A stretch of DNA of 64,000 nucleotides from Pseudoflavonifractor intestinihominis (GTDB lineage Bacteria > Bacillota > Clostridia > Oscillospirales > Oscillospiraceae): contig NZ_JBBMFK010000008.1 in NCBI RefSeq assembly GCF_040096055.1, forward strand, positions 1 through 64,000, in the 5' to 3' direction. How positions within the stretch are numbered: the stretch's first letter is position 1; each line of letters opens with the position of its first letter. Shown one piece after another: positions 53,174 through 62,494 of this stretch. Made by a program: the position numbers and the translations under genes. The notes beneath the pieces are model-generated. The model made no database searches. It was not told the DNA's origin and saw only the letters and a program-made list of their open reading frames with translations.

Positions 53174-54262
53174 TTACCTTTTAATATCATAGCTCTGGTT
53201 CATGATGCTGCGGATGGTGTCCACGTCGTCAGTGATATTGCCGTCTCCGTGGATGGTGTGCTTGATGACGCTGCTGGCCACGGCGAAGTTGACGGTCTCC
53301 TCCGCACTCCAGCCCTTCAGCATGGCGTAGATGAGGCCGCTGGCAAAGGCGTCGCCGCCCCCCACCCGGTCCAGGATGGTGAAGGTGATGAGGCGGCTCT
53401 CGTAGGTCTTGCCCTTGTACCACATGTAGGCCTTCAGACTGTTCTCACTGCCGCTGTGGGCGTAGCGCACGTGGCGGGCGATGCACTTCAGGTTGGGGTA
53501 CCGGGCCACAAAGGTGTCGAACACCATCTTCTCCTCTTCCAGGCTGGGCTGGAAGGGCACGCCGTCCTTCCAGTCCCCTCTGCTGTGGTCGTTCTCGTCT
53601 TTCCACAGGTGATAGGGCTCGATGCCCAGCAGAACATCCACATAGGGCAGGCATTTGGTGCAAAAGTCCCGGGCCTCCTCCCAGCTCCACAGGGTGCTGC
53701 GGAAATTGCCGTCAAAGCTGATGGTCATGCCCAGCTCCCGGCCCGCCTTCAGGCAGTCCAGCACCAGCCGGGCGCAGGAGGGACTGAGGGCGGGGGTGAT
53801 GCCGCTGAGGTGGAGCCAGTCGAAGCCCTCCAGCAGGGCGTGCAGGTCCACCTGGCGGAAGTCGTACTCGGCAAAGGCGCTGTGCTTCCGGTCGTAGGTG
53901 ACCTTGCTGGGCCGGATACCGTAGCCCGTCTCCAGATAGTAGGTGCCCAGCCGGTGGGTTGGGGTCTCCTGGGGGGTGCTGAGGATGACGGGGGTGCAGT
54001 GAACGTCGTTGCTGCGCAGCATGCGCACCGCGCTCTTGCCCAGGCTGTTGTTGGGCACCACGGTGAAAAAGGTGCTGTCCACGCCCAGGTTGGCCAGGGC
54101 CAGGGCGATGTTGGCCTCGCTGCCGCCGTGGCTGGCCTCAAAGCTGGTGGCCACCCGGATCTTTCCGTAGTCCGGGGGTGTGAGCCGCAGCATGATCTCC
54201 CCCACGGTGATGAACTTCCCCGTGTCCCCCTGGGGACTCAGCAGCGGATTGCGGTGTATCAT
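53174..54262 (-). CDS. kdgK: 2-keto-3-deoxygluconate kinase, copy 1 (PfkB family)
   Basis: A 362-residue sugar kinase that phosphorylates KDG to KDPG. FITVGEIMLRLTPP, HGGSEANIALALANLG (substrate loop), a WLHLSGITPALS segment and the PfkB signature LDRVGGGDAFASGLIYAM (catalytic Asp) are present. Slightly longer than usual (~310-340), with an insert near residues 225-245. Start: ATG at 54262; the ATG at 54271 sits directly on GAGGAG and is less likely. Last gene of the hexuronate operon; a hairpin separates it from the second kinase. Confidence 0.87.
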   Translation of the reverse strand: MIHRNPLLSPQGDTGKFITVGEIMLRLTPPDYGKIRVATSFEASHGGSEANIALALANLGVDSTFFTVVPNNSLGKSAVRMLRSNDVHCTPVILSTPQETPTHRLGTYYLETGYGIRPSKVTYDRKHSAFAEYDFRQVDLHALLEGFDWLHLSGITPALSPSCARLVLDCLKAGRELGMTISFDGNFRSTLWSWEEARDFCTKCLPYVDVLLGIEPYHLWKDENDHSRGDWKDGVPFQPSLEEEKMVFDTFVARYPNLKCIARHVRYAHSGSENSLKAYMWYKGKTYESRLITFTILDRVGGGDAFASGLIYAMLKGWSAEETVNFAVASSVIKHTIHGDGNITDDVDTIRSIMNQSYDIKR

Positions 54263-54286
54263 GGCCTGCATCTCCTCTCTGTCATA

Positions 54287-54322
54287 GATAAAAAGGAAGG
54301 CCGGCTGCTGATGCAGCCGGCC
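54287..54322 (-). terminator. Hairpin between the two kinase genes
   Basis: A perfect 10-bp stem (54299-54308 with 54313-54322) with a 4-nt loop, followed leftward by TTCCTTTTTAT. It is a weak intrinsic terminator that may lower expression of the last kinase. Confidence 0.6.
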
Positions 54323-54337
54323 CTGTTTGTCTGATAT

Positions 54338-55363
54338 TCAGCGCTGGATGCGGCCGGAGCCGTCGCCGCCAGCCAATTTTTCCACCTCGGGCAGGGTGAC
54401 CATGTTGTAGTCGCCCTCGATGGAGTGCTTGAGGGCGGAGGCCGCCACAGCGAACTCCACCGCCTCCTGGGTGGACTTGCCGGACAGCAGGGCATAGATC
54501 AGGCCGCCGCCGAAGCTGTCGCCGCCGCCCACCCGGTTGATGATGTGGAGGTCGTACTTCTTGGAGAAGCAGTACTCGTCCGAGGCCACATCGTAGAGCA
54601 TGGCGCTCCAGCCGTTGTCAAAGGCGGAGTGGGACTCCCGGAGGGTGATGGCCACCTTCTCAAAGCCGAACTTGTCGGCAAGCTGCTTGGCCACGGACTT
54701 GTAGCCCTCACGGTTGATCTCACCGGCGTAGATGTCGGTGGCCTCGGCCTCGATGCCGAACACGTCCTTGGCGTCCTCCTCGTTGGAGATGCACACATCC
54801 ACGTACTGGCACAGGCGCGTCATGGCCGCACGGGCCTGGTCCCGGGTCCACAGTTTGCCCCGGTAGTTCAGGTCGCAGGAGATCTTCACGCCCCGGGCCT
54901 TGGCGGCCTTGCAGGCGTCCTCGCAGGCGTCCACCAGGTTGGGGCCCAGGGCGGGGGTGATGCCGGTGAAGTGGAACCAGTCCGCGCCCTCAAAGATGCT
55001 GTCCCAGTCGAAGTCGGAGGGCTGGGACTCCTGGATGGCGGAGCGGGCCCGGTCGTAGATGCACACGCTGCCCCGCTGGGAGGCGCCCTTCTCGTTGTAG
55101 TAGATGCCCACCCGGTTTCCGCCGCGGACGATCTTGGTGGTGTCCACGCCGTACCGGCGCAGGGAGTTGACCGCCGCCTGGCCGATGGCGTGGGCGGGCA
55201 GCTTGGTGACGTACACGGCGTGGGCGCCGTAGTTGGCCAGGGACACGGCCACGTTGGCCTCGCCGCCGCCGAAGCTGAACTCCAGGTGGTCGGCCTGGAC
55301 AAAGCGCTCGTAGTTGTAGGGCTGGAGCCGGACCATCAGCTCGCCGAAGGTAACAACTTTCAT
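54338..55363 (-). CDS. kdgK: 2-keto-3-deoxygluconate kinase, copy 2 (PfkB family)
   Basis: A 341-residue PfkB kinase with VVTFGELMVRLQPYNYERF, FGGGEANVAVSLANYG, WFHFTGITPALG and INRVGGGDSFGGGLIYALLSG. Length and motifs match Firmicute KdgK closely, so this is the likelier main KDG kinase of the pathway; copy 1 may prefer a related keto-deoxy acid. AGGAGG precedes the ATG. It follows the VOC gene by 26 bases. Confidence 0.9.
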   Translation of the reverse strand: MKVVTFGELMVRLQPYNYERFVQADHLEFSFGGGEANVAVSLANYGAHAVYVTKLPAHAIGQAAVNSLRRYGVDTTKIVRGGNRVGIYYNEKGASQRGSVCIYDRARSAIQESQPSDFDWDSIFEGADWFHFTGITPALGPNLVDACEDACKAAKARGVKISCDLNYRGKLWTRDQARAAMTRLCQYVDVCISNEEDAKDVFGIEAEATDIYAGEINREGYKSVAKQLADKFGFEKVAITLRESHSAFDNGWSAMLYDVASDEYCFSKKYDLHIINRVGGGDSFGGGLIYALLSGKSTQEAVEFAVAASALKHSIEGDYNMVTLPEVEKLAGGDGSGRIQR

Positions 55364-55389
55364 AGGTCGGGATTCCTCCTGTATGCGCC

Positions 55390-55737
55390 TTACTTCCTGC
55401 CCACCAGGTGGAGAGCAAAGCCGCAGATTTCATCGCTGAGATAGATGGCGTTGAGGGTGCCGTCGGGCAGGTACTTGGCGGTGGAGGGGTCAAAGGTGAA
55501 GCCCTTGGCCTCCAGCTCCGCCTGGGCCGCCGCCACATCGGGGGTGCCGATGGCGATGTGGCCGTGGGTGCCCTTGTAGGGCTCCTTCATGACCTCGATG
55601 CCGCTGCCGGCAAAGACCGAGCTGTTGCCCTCCTTGGCCGTGAAGCCGAAGAGTGTGCCAAACAGGGCGGCCGCCCGCCGGGCCTCCTCCGGGTTGGCCC
55701 CGTTGATGCCCACATGGGCCAGCACATAGTCAGCCAT
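55390..55737 (-). CDS. VOC-family (glyoxalase-like) protein
   Basis: A 115-residue vicinal-oxygen-chelate-fold protein: VLAHVGINGANPEEARRAA, GHIAIGTPDVAAAQAELEAKG and AIYLSDEICGFALHLV. Small VOC proteins regularly follow eda in gut Clostridia; their reaction is not known. Its start overlaps the end of eda by 8 bases, so translation is coupled. Confidence 0.8.
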   Translation of the reverse strand: MADYVLAHVGINGANPEEARRAAALFGTLFGFTAKEGNSSVFAGSGIEVMKEPYKGTHGHIAIGTPDVAAAQAELEAKGFTFDPSTAKYLPDGTLNAIYLSDEICGFALHLVGRK

Positions 55738-56377
55738 TGCCCCGCACCTGCTTCACGATGGCCACGGACTCCCTGCACAGGTTGATGATCTCGTCCCACT
55801 TCTGGTTGTCGATCAGGTCGGCGGTGACCATGTAGGAGCCGCCGCAGGCGCAGATGACCGGGCAGGACAGGTAGTCCTTCAGGTTCTTCAGGGAGATGCC
55901 GCCGGTGGGCATGACCTTGAACATGGGGAAGGGGGCGCTGAGGGCCTTGATCTTGGCCAGGCCGCCGCACTGCTCGGCGGGGAAGAACTTGACGACCTCC
56001 AGGCCCAGCTTGAAGGCGGTGTGGTAGTCGGTGGCGGAGCTGCAGCCGGGGTAGACGGGCACGCCCTTGGCCTGGCAGTACTTCACGATATCAGGGTCCA
56101 GGCCAGAGGTGACGATAAACTTGGCGCCGGCGGCCAGGGCCTCGTCCACCTGCCCGGTGGTGAGCACGGTGCCCGCGCCCACCAGCATATCGGGCTGGGC
56201 CTGGCTCATCAGCTTGATGGCGGTGGCGGCGCCGGCGGCCCGGAAGGTCACCTCGGCCACGGGCACGCCGCCCTCGCACAGGGCGTTGGCCAGGGCGGCG
56301 GCGTCCCGCTCGGGGTGGTTGAGCTTGATCACCGGCACAACGCCGATGTTGGAAATGGCTTCATTCATGGCATTCAT
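55730..56377 (-). CDS. eda: KDPG/KHG aldolase
   Basis: A 215-residue class I aldolase that splits 2-keto-3-deoxy-6-phosphogluconate to pyruvate and glyceraldehyde-3-phosphate. VVPVIKLNHPERDA, VAEVTFRAAGA (active Glu), VGAGTVLTTGQVDEALAAGAKFIVTSG, and the Schiff-base Lys in LEVVKFFPAEQCGG; then VMPTGGISLKNLKDYL. AAAAGGAG precedes the ATG at 56377; the longer frame to 56548 overlaps the next gene. Final pathway step. Confidence 0.93.
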   Translation of the reverse strand: MNAMNEAISNIGVVPVIKLNHPERDAAALANALCEGGVPVAEVTFRAAGAATAIKLMSQAQPDMLVGAGTVLTTGQVDEALAAGAKFIVTSGLDPDIVKYCQAKGVPVYPGCSSATDYHTAFKLGLEVVKFFPAEQCGGLAKIKALSAPFPMFKVMPTGGISLKNLKDYLSCPVICACGGSYMVTADLIDNQKWDEIINLCRESVAIVKQVRGNG

Positions 56378-56414
56378 GTTGATAACGCTCCTTTTCAGCA
56401 GCAGTAGATCTTGT

Positions 56415-57712
56415 CTATGACCCGGCAGGGGTCTGGAGCACCTGGGCCTCCCGGGCCACAGGCACGTCCGCGTACTGGTCTGGCTCGGGCATGGGCAGGC
56501 TCTGCATGTAGGCGTGCATGGCCTCGGCCACCCGCTTGCCGTTGGCAACCGCCTCCACCACGGTGCGGGCGCCGTTGACCGCGTCGCCGGCGGCGAACAC
56601 GCCGGGTCGGCTGGTGCGGCCGTCCTCGTCCACGGTGAGCAGGCCCTTTACATTGGTGTCGATGCCCTGGGTGGTCTGGACCAGGTTGCTCTCCGCACCC
56701 TGGCTGACGGCGATGATGACGCTGTCGCAGGGGTAGAGCTCCTCCGTGCCCTCCGCGGGGCCACGGAGCCGTCCTCCCGCCTCTGGTTGTCGGAGAGCAC
56801 CACGCCGTCGTCCCGGATCTCCAGGGTGGCCTTGTCCATGAGGAAGTCCACCCCTTCCAGCTTGGCGTAGCTGGTCTCGTACTGGCTGGCGCTGATGGCG
56901 TCCCCCCGGGCCACGCATACCACGTGCCTGGCCCCCTTGCGGATGGCGGTGCGGGCGCAGTCCATGGCCGAGTTGCCCGTACCGATGACCACCACCCGCT
57001 CCCCCAGATGGAAGGCGTCGGGGTTTGCCAGGTAGTTGATGGCGTAGCTCACGTGGCCCAGGCTCTCGCCCTTGATGTTCAGCCGGTTGGGCCGCCACAG
57101 CCCCGCGCCCACGAACACGCTCTCATAGCCGTCCCGGAACAGGTCGTCAATGGTGAGGGTGTTGCCGATGTAGGTGTTGGGGCGGAATTTGATGCCCTTG
57201 AGCTCCAGGTGGCGGTAGGCGATGTCGTCCAGCACGGCGTCGGGCAGGCGGAAGTCTGGGATGCCGTACCGCATGACGCCGCCGATTTTGTCCCGGCCGT
57301 CGAAGATGGTCATCTGGTACCCGTACCGGGCCAGAATGATGGCGATGGTCAGGCCTGCGGGGCCCGCGCCGATGACGGCGGCCCGGCGGCCGTTGGACGG
57401 CGCGGGGCCCTTCACCATCTTGTTGGCGTAGGTGGTGGAGATGTAGTTCTCGATGATGGAGAAGTGGACCGGCGCTTCCTTGATGCCCCGGATGCAGTGC
57501 CCCTCGCACTGGCTCTCGTGGTTGCACACCAGGGAGCAGACGGTGGTCAGCGGATTGTTCTCAAAGAGCATCCAGCCCGCCTCGTCCAGCTTGCCTTCCT
57601 TCAGCAGGCGGATGACCTCCGGGATATTGGTTCCGATGGGGCAGCCCTCCCGGCACCTGGGCTTTTTACAGCCCAGGCACCGCGCTGCCTCGTCCATAAC
57701 GTGAAGCGCCAT
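56415..57712 (-). pseudogene. GltD-like NAD(P)/FAD oxidoreductase, frameshifted
   Basis: A protein of about 430 residues split over two frames. The first frame (57712 to ~56760) has an N-terminal Fer4_20 region with Cys clusters (CLGCKKPRCREGCPIGTNIP, then CSLVCNHESQCEGHC), FAD loop AVIGAGPAGLTIA and NADP loop VVVIGTGNSAMDC. It then runs into Arg-rich nonsense at 56648. The correct continuation (EELYPCDSVIIAVSQGAESN, SRPGVFAAGDAVNGARTVVEA) is in the neighbouring frame to 56415. One extra C in the CCCC run at 56757-56762 would restore the frame. The role in the operon is unclear; possibly redox balancing. Either a real lesion or a sequencing error. Confidence 0.8.
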
Positions 57713-57718
57713 GACCTG

Positions 57719-58564
57719 TTACACTCCGGAGTAGGCGGCAAAGCCCGCGTCGATGGGCAGCACCACGCCGGTGATGGCGCTGGCGGCCTTGTCGTCGCAC
57801 AGGAAGAACACGCCGCCCAGCAGCTCGTCGCTCTCCACGAACCGGTTCATGGGCGTGCCGGCCAGAATCTTGGCGGTACGGGGGGTGGGGGTGCCGTCCT
57901 CGTTGAAGAGGAGCTTCCGGTTCTGGTTGGACACCAGGAAGCCGGGGGCGATGGCGTTGCAGCGGATGCCGCTGCCGGCGAAGTGGGTGGCCAGCCACTG
58001 GGTGAAGTTGGAGACGGCGGCCTTGGCGCCTGAGTAGGCGGGGATCTTGGTCAGAGGGATGTAGGCGTTCATGGAGGAGATGTTCAGGATGCAGCCGTGC
58101 TGCTTGTCCACCATGTCCTTGGCAAAGACCTGGGTGGGCAGCAGGGTGCCCTGGAAGTTCAGCTTGAACACGAAGTCCACGCCGCTGGGCTCCAGGTCAA
58201 AGAAGGTCTTCTGGCCCTCCTTGGCCTCGTGCTGATACTCGTTGTCGGTGGTGGCGCGGGGGTTGTTGCCGCCGGCGCCGTTGATGAGGATGTCGCAGGG
58301 ACCCAGGTCCTGGAGCACCTGGGCGTGGACGGCCTCCAGAGCCTCGATCTCCAGCACGTTGGCCTTGTAGCCCTCGCAGACATAGCCCTCGGCCTTGCAC
58401 TCATCGGCCAGCTTCTTCACGGCGTCCTCGTTCAGGTCCAGGGCGGCCACCTTGGCGCCCGCCTGGGCGAAGGCACGGGCCATCTCGCCGCACAGCACGC
58501 CGCCGGCGCCGGTCACCACGACGACCTTGCCGGTAAAATCCACATTCAGAGGCAGATTGATCAT
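57719..58564 (-). CDS. SDR-family fructuronate reductase (UxuB-type)
   Basis: A 281-residue short-chain dehydrogenase: VVVVTGAGGVLCGEMARAFA (cofactor loop), INGAGGNNPRAT, the active ISSMNAYIPLTKIPAYSGAKAA (Ser, Tyr-x3-Lys) and VLPIDAGFAAYSGV. In Firmicute hexuronate operons an SDR often replaces the classical UxuB and reduces D-fructuronate to D-mannonate; its place between uxuA and eda supports this. GAAGGAG precedes the ATG. Confidence 0.85.
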   Translation of the reverse strand: MINLPLNVDFTGKVVVVTGAGGVLCGEMARAFAQAGAKVAALDLNEDAVKKLADECKAEGYVCEGYKANVLEIEALEAVHAQVLQDLGPCDILINGAGGNNPRATTDNEYQHEAKEGQKTFFDLEPSGVDFVFKLNFQGTLLPTQVFAKDMVDKQHGCILNISSMNAYIPLTKIPAYSGAKAAVSNFTQWLATHFAGSGIRCNAIAPGFLVSNQNRKLLFNEDGTPTPRTAKILAGTPMNRFVESDELLGGVFFLCDDKAASAITGVVLPIDAGFAAYSGV

Positions 58565-58591
58565 AATAAAGCTCCTTCTTTCAGAAAAAGA

Positions 58592-59404
58592 TTATTTCTT
58601 TGCCTTCTCGCAGGCCTCGAACAGGCCGTTGATGTAGGCCGCGCCCAGAGCGCGGTCGTACAGGCCGTAGCCGGGCTTGCCGGTCTCGCCCCAGATCATG
58701 CGGCCGTGGTCGGGCCGGACGTAGCCGTCAAAGCCGGTCTCCACCAGGGCGTTGACGATCTGGTACATATCCAGGCTGCCGCAGCTGGACAGGTGGGCCC
58801 GCTCCTCAAAGGAGCCGTCCTCCATGATCTTCACGTTGCGGATGTGCATGAAGGCGATGCGGCCCATGGCGGAGTACTTGCGCACCATGGCCACCACGTC
58901 GTTGCTCCTGGCGCAGCCCAGGCTGCCGGTGCACAGGCACAGGCAGTTGGCGGGAGAGTCCACCAGCTTGAGGAACCGGTCCAGGTTGGCCTCGCAGGTG
59001 ATGATGCGGGGCAGGCCGAAGATGGGGTACGGGGGGTCGTCGGGGGCCTTCTTGTCCAGCTGGGTGCGGGTCCAGTCAAAGACGGGCATGAAGTTGTAGG
59101 TCACGCACTTGACGCCGTACTTGGCGCAGCGGCGGATGTTCTCACAGTAGACCTCCAGCAGGTGGTCCAGGTCGCCCCGGCCCAGCTTGATGTCCTCGTG
59201 GACGGGGATGGACTCCACCACGTCGAACACCAGGCCGTTGTCCTCGCAGTCCTTCTTCAGGGCCGCCAGGCTCTCCTCGGGCCAGACCTCGCCAGGCTTG
59301 ACGTCGTACACAGCGGTGACGATGCTGCGCATGCCGGGAATCTGGCGGATATACTCCAGAGAGATGGGGTCGCTCTCTCCGTACCAGCGAAACGAGAGTT
59401 TCAT
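58592..59404 (-). CDS. uxuA: Mannonate dehydratase with large internal deletion
   Basis: A clear UxuA start ([20 protein letters not shown]) and end ([30 protein letters not shown]), but only 270 residues against about 350-390 for the family. Alignment from memory shows [13 protein letters not shown] (to residue 117) joined almost directly to [15 protein letters not shown] (from 122). The 80-90 residues normally between them are missing, including the metal-binding His of the AIHPDDPP motif. The other metal ligands remain (Cys in LCTGSLG, His in FMHIRNVK, Asp in RPDHGR). The frame is intact, so this is an in-frame deletion. The product is probably inactive, which would block mannonate to KDG. 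AAGGAG precedes the ATG. Confidence 0.85.
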   Translation of the reverse strand: MKLSFRWYGESDPISLEYIRQIPGMRSIVTAVYDVKPGEVWPEESLAALKKDCEDNGLVFDVVESIPVHEDIKLGRGDLDHLLEVYCENIRRCAKYGVKCVTYNFMPVFDWTRTQLDKKAPDDPPYPIFGLPRIITCEANLDRFLKLVDSPANCLCLCTGSLGCARSNDVVAMVRKYSAMGRIAFMHIRNVKIMEDGSFEERAHLSSCGSLDMYQIVNALVETGFDGYVRPDHGRMIWGETGKPGYGLYDRALGAAYINGLFEACEKAKK

Positions 59405-59420
59405 TGTGTTCTCCTTATGA

Positions 59421-60824
59421 TTAAAGATTAAAGTAGCGTTTGGCGTTATTGAAGCAGATGTCCTGCACCAGGCGGCCCAGGGCGGGCAGGTCACGGGGGT
59501 ACTCCCCGTTCTCCACCCAGCGGCCCAGCAGGGCGCACAGCACCCGGCGGAAGTACTCGTGCCGGGCGTAGCTGAGCAGGCTGCGGCTGTCGGTGAGCAT
59601 GCCGATGAAGTTGCCCAGCACGCTCAGGTTGGCCAGGCTGGTCAGCTGCTCGGTCATGCCGGTCTTGTGGTCGTTGAACCACCAGGCGCTGCCGTGCTGG
59701 ATCTTGCCCGCCGTCTCCGGGCCCTGGAAGGCGCCCAGCAGGGTGTCGATCCAGGCGTTGTCCGCCGGGTTCAGGCTGTACAGCACGGTCTTGGGCAGAT
59801 TGCCCTCCCGCTCCAGGGCGTCTATGAGGCGGTAGGTGGCGGCGCAGCTGTCGGTGACGGCGATGCAGTCAAAGCCGGTGTCCGGCCCCAGCTGGGCCAT
59901 CATGCGGCTGTTGGGGTTGCGCATGCAGCTGAAGTGGAGCTGCATGACCCAGCCCAGCTTCCGGTACTCCCGGGCGCAGTGGAGGATCACCGCGGTCTGG
60001 TAGCCCTCGGCCTCCTCCCGGGTGAGGGTCTCCCCCGCCCGAGCCTTGTTCATGGCGGCGGTGGCGGTTTCGTCGGACACCTGGCGGCACATGACATAGT
60101 CCAGGCCGTGGTCGGCGGAGCGGCAGCCGTGGGCGTCAAAGAAGGCGATGCGGTCGCTGAGGGCGGCCCGCATATCCTCGATGGTGGCGATGGTGCGGCC
60201 GGTGGTCTGCTCCAGCTGCTCCAGATAGGCGGCAAAACCGCTCTTGTGCAGATTCACCGCCGGGTCGGGCCGGAAGCTGGGGCACACCTGCACGGGGAAG
60301 GATTTATCCCCCGCCAGCTTCTCGTGCCAGATAAGGTCGCTGCACGGGTCGTCGGTGGTGCCCACCATGGCCACATTGCTGCCCAGAATCAGCCCCCGGG
60401 CGCTCATGGCCGGGTCGTTTTTCAGCTTGTGGTTGCACAGCTCCCACACCTCCCGGGCAGTCTCGCCGCTGAGCACGCCGGTGTAGCCGAAGTAGTTCTT
60501 CAGCTCCAGGTGGCACCAGTGGTACATGGGGTTGCCGATGGCCCGGGGCAGGGTCTGGGCGAACTTCTCAAACTTTTCATAGTCGGAGGCGTCGCCGGTG
60601 ATGTACTTCTCCTCCACGCCGTTGGAGCGCATGAGCCGCCACTTGTAGTGGTCGCCCCCCAGCCAGATCTGGGTGATGTTCTCAAAGCGCCTGTCCTCCC
60701 AGATGTCCTTGGGGTCGATGTGGCAGTGGTAGTCCGCGATGGGCATGGAGGCGGCGTAGGTGTGGTACAGGGCCTTGGCGGTCTCCGTGTCCAGCAGAAA
60801 ATCGTCGGTCAGAAAGGTATTCAA
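59421..60824 (-). CDS. uxaC: Glucuronate (uronate) isomerase
   Basis: A 467-residue TIM-barrel isomerase converting D-glucuronate to D-fructuronate (or galacturonate to tagaturonate). [18 protein letters not shown] carries the metal-site Hx[16 protein letters not shown] and [27 protein letters not shown] are family signatures. Full length and intact. It starts with TTG (60824) eight bases after GGGAG. It lies between the symporter and uxuA. Confidence 0.95.
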   Translation of the reverse strand: MNTFLTDDFLLDTETAKALYHTYAASMPIADYHCHIDPKDIWEDRRFENITQIWLGGDHYKWRLMRSNGVEEKYITGDASDYEKFEKFAQTLPRAIGNPMYHWCHLELKNYFGYTGVLSGETAREVWELCNHKLKNDPAMSARGLILGSNVAMVGTTDDPCSDLIWHEKLAGDKSFPVQVCPSFRPDPAVNLHKSGFAAYLEQLEQTTGRTIATIEDMRAALSDRIAFFDAHGCRSADHGLDYVMCRQVSDETATAAMNKARAGETLTREEAEGYQTAVILHCAREYRKLGWVMQLHFSCMRNPNSRMMAQLGPDTGFDCIAVTDSCAATYRLIDALEREGNLPKTVLYSLNPADNAWIDTLLGAFQGPETAGKIQHGSAWWFNDHKTGMTEQLTSLANLSVLGNFIGMLTDSRSLLSYARHEYFRRVLCALLGRWVENGEYPRDLPALGRLVQDICFNNAKRYFNL

Positions 60825-60844
60825 GTTTTTTTCTCCCTTTCAGT

Positions 60845-62445
60845 TCAGTTTCGCAGCTGTTCGGGCACCTGGTCCACGGTCTGGTACCGCTCCATGGCCT
60901 CCTCCAGGGACATGCCCTGCTCGATGGCCGCCTTGCGGGCGGCGTTGACCGCCTGGATCTCCTTCATCTTGGCGCCGGTGAGGGTGTAGCCCTTCATGGC
61001 CAGCAGGGTGGCGCCCCAGGCCAGCATGGGAATGACGCAGAACATGATGATGACAGCCACCTTGATGCCCATGGAGTAGGGGGTGCTGTCGTCGGGCAGC
61101 TCAGACAGGCCGGCGCAGGCCAGGAAGATAAAGGCCACCAGGGTCTGGGCCAGGGAGGACACCAGCTTGTCCACCAGGGAGAACATGGTGCCCATGATGC
61201 CGGGGATATACTTGCCGGAGCGGTAGGTCTCGTAGTCCGAGCAGTCGGCCACCATGGGGATGGGCATGTCGGCGGTGGCGTAGTAGGTGCCGTAGCCCAC
61301 GCCGAAGAACACGATGAACAGGATGGTGTACAGGTTGATGGCTCCGCCGCCCTTGAAGGGGAAGGAGAGCGTCAGGCTGGGATTGCCGTGGCTGTTGACC
61401 AGCAGCAGCACCAGCACGCCCACGTAGCAGATGAGGGCCACGGAGACGTAGCGGATGAGGGAGGCCCGCTGGCCCTTCTTCTGGCTGGTGCGCATGGACA
61501 GCAGGAAGAAGGGGACGGCGTACACATAGCCCAGCACCATCATGGGCAGGTACAGGGAGTTGTAGTTGCCCATGACAATGCCGTACAGGGCCAGCAGCAC
61601 GGTGGTGTTGGTGGCGATGGCCAGGGCCAGCTTGCAGCCGGCGCCGGCCACCATCAGGCGCTGCATGGGCTTGTTGGCCTTGATGATCTGGGCGTACTCG
61701 GAGAGCTTCACGTTCTCCGAGTACGCCCAGGCCGTAGAACTCGGGGCGGTCCTTCTCGGCGATGCCGATGATGGCCAGGATGGTGAGCAGCACCGAGATG
61801 CCGATGCCGATGGGGGTGATGATGCGGTAGACCATGGGGTTGGCGTAGCCGGAGGTGATGACGTTGCCGGCGGCGTCCTTCACGTCATACATGGCCTTGA
61901 CCAGGGGGGATAAGGAACTGCATGATGCCCATGCCCAGCAGGGAGCCCACGGTGTTGAAGATGGTGAACATGGGGCGCTGGTTGGGGTCGTTGGTCAGGA
62001 CGGTCTGGCCGGCGCGGGTGACAGAGGTCTGGAAGGTGTAGCCCAGAACCCAGATGAAGTAGACCACGGTGAATGCCACGTAGCGCAGGGGCATCATGGT
62101 CTCGGGGATAAAGGGCAGCAGGATGTAGAGGGCCACCACACTCAGGGCCATGACCACGCTGCCCAAAATCATAAAGGGCCGGAATTTGCCGATTCTGGTG
62201 TTGGTGCGGTCCATCATGGCGCCGATGATGGGGTCGGTGATGGCGTCGCACACCCGCATGACCGTGACCATGATGGAGGCAAACACGCCCAGATGGAGGA
62301 TGCTGGAGCCAAACTGGGCCACATAGGACAGAATCAGGATGAAATAGACGTTGGTTGCGCCGTTATTGAGGGGGAACAGGACCAGCTGATAGGGCTTGGC
62401 CCGGTTCAACCCGCTTCCGGAAGGATCATGGGTATGGTTCTTCAC
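60845..62445 (-). pseudogene. GPH-family glucuronide symporter, two frameshifts
   Basis: A sodium/sugar symporter of the GPH (UidB/MelB-like) family lying in three pieces. N-terminal part (62445 to ~61903): KPYQLVLFPLNNGATNVYFI, then ITDPIIGAMMDRTNTRIGKF. A short middle part (MYDVKDAAGNVITSGYANPM) and a C-terminal part (KLSEYAQIIKANKPMQRLM, then GTYYATADMPIPMVADCSDY) follow in other frames. Break 1: a G6 run at 61904-61909 (C6 on the coding strand), where one more C restores the frame. Break 2: inside an inverted repeat at 61688-61730. All expected regions of a ~530-residue transporter are otherwise present. GTG start at 62445 after AAGGAG. Confidence 0.85.
61688..61730. repeat. Perfect 17-bp inverted repeat at a frameshift
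   Basis: The arms are 61688-61704 and 61714-61730 with a 9-nt loop. The right arm in the plus-strand listing is ordinary-looking symporter coding sequence upstream of the break, but its altered part spells the reverse complement of the downstream LSEYAQ codons. The reading frame is lost exactly inside this arm. Confidence 0.85.
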
Positions 62446-62494
62446 ATGGCATCTCCTTCTTCTTTCAAAATGATGGGTTCCCTTGCAATGAGTC

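Noticed and set aside
61685..61735. Programmed frameshifting or an invertible switch at the symporter repeat
   Set aside because: No slippery heptamer is placed to restore the frame, and inverting the 9-nt loop would not repair it; a mutation scar explains the symmetry better.
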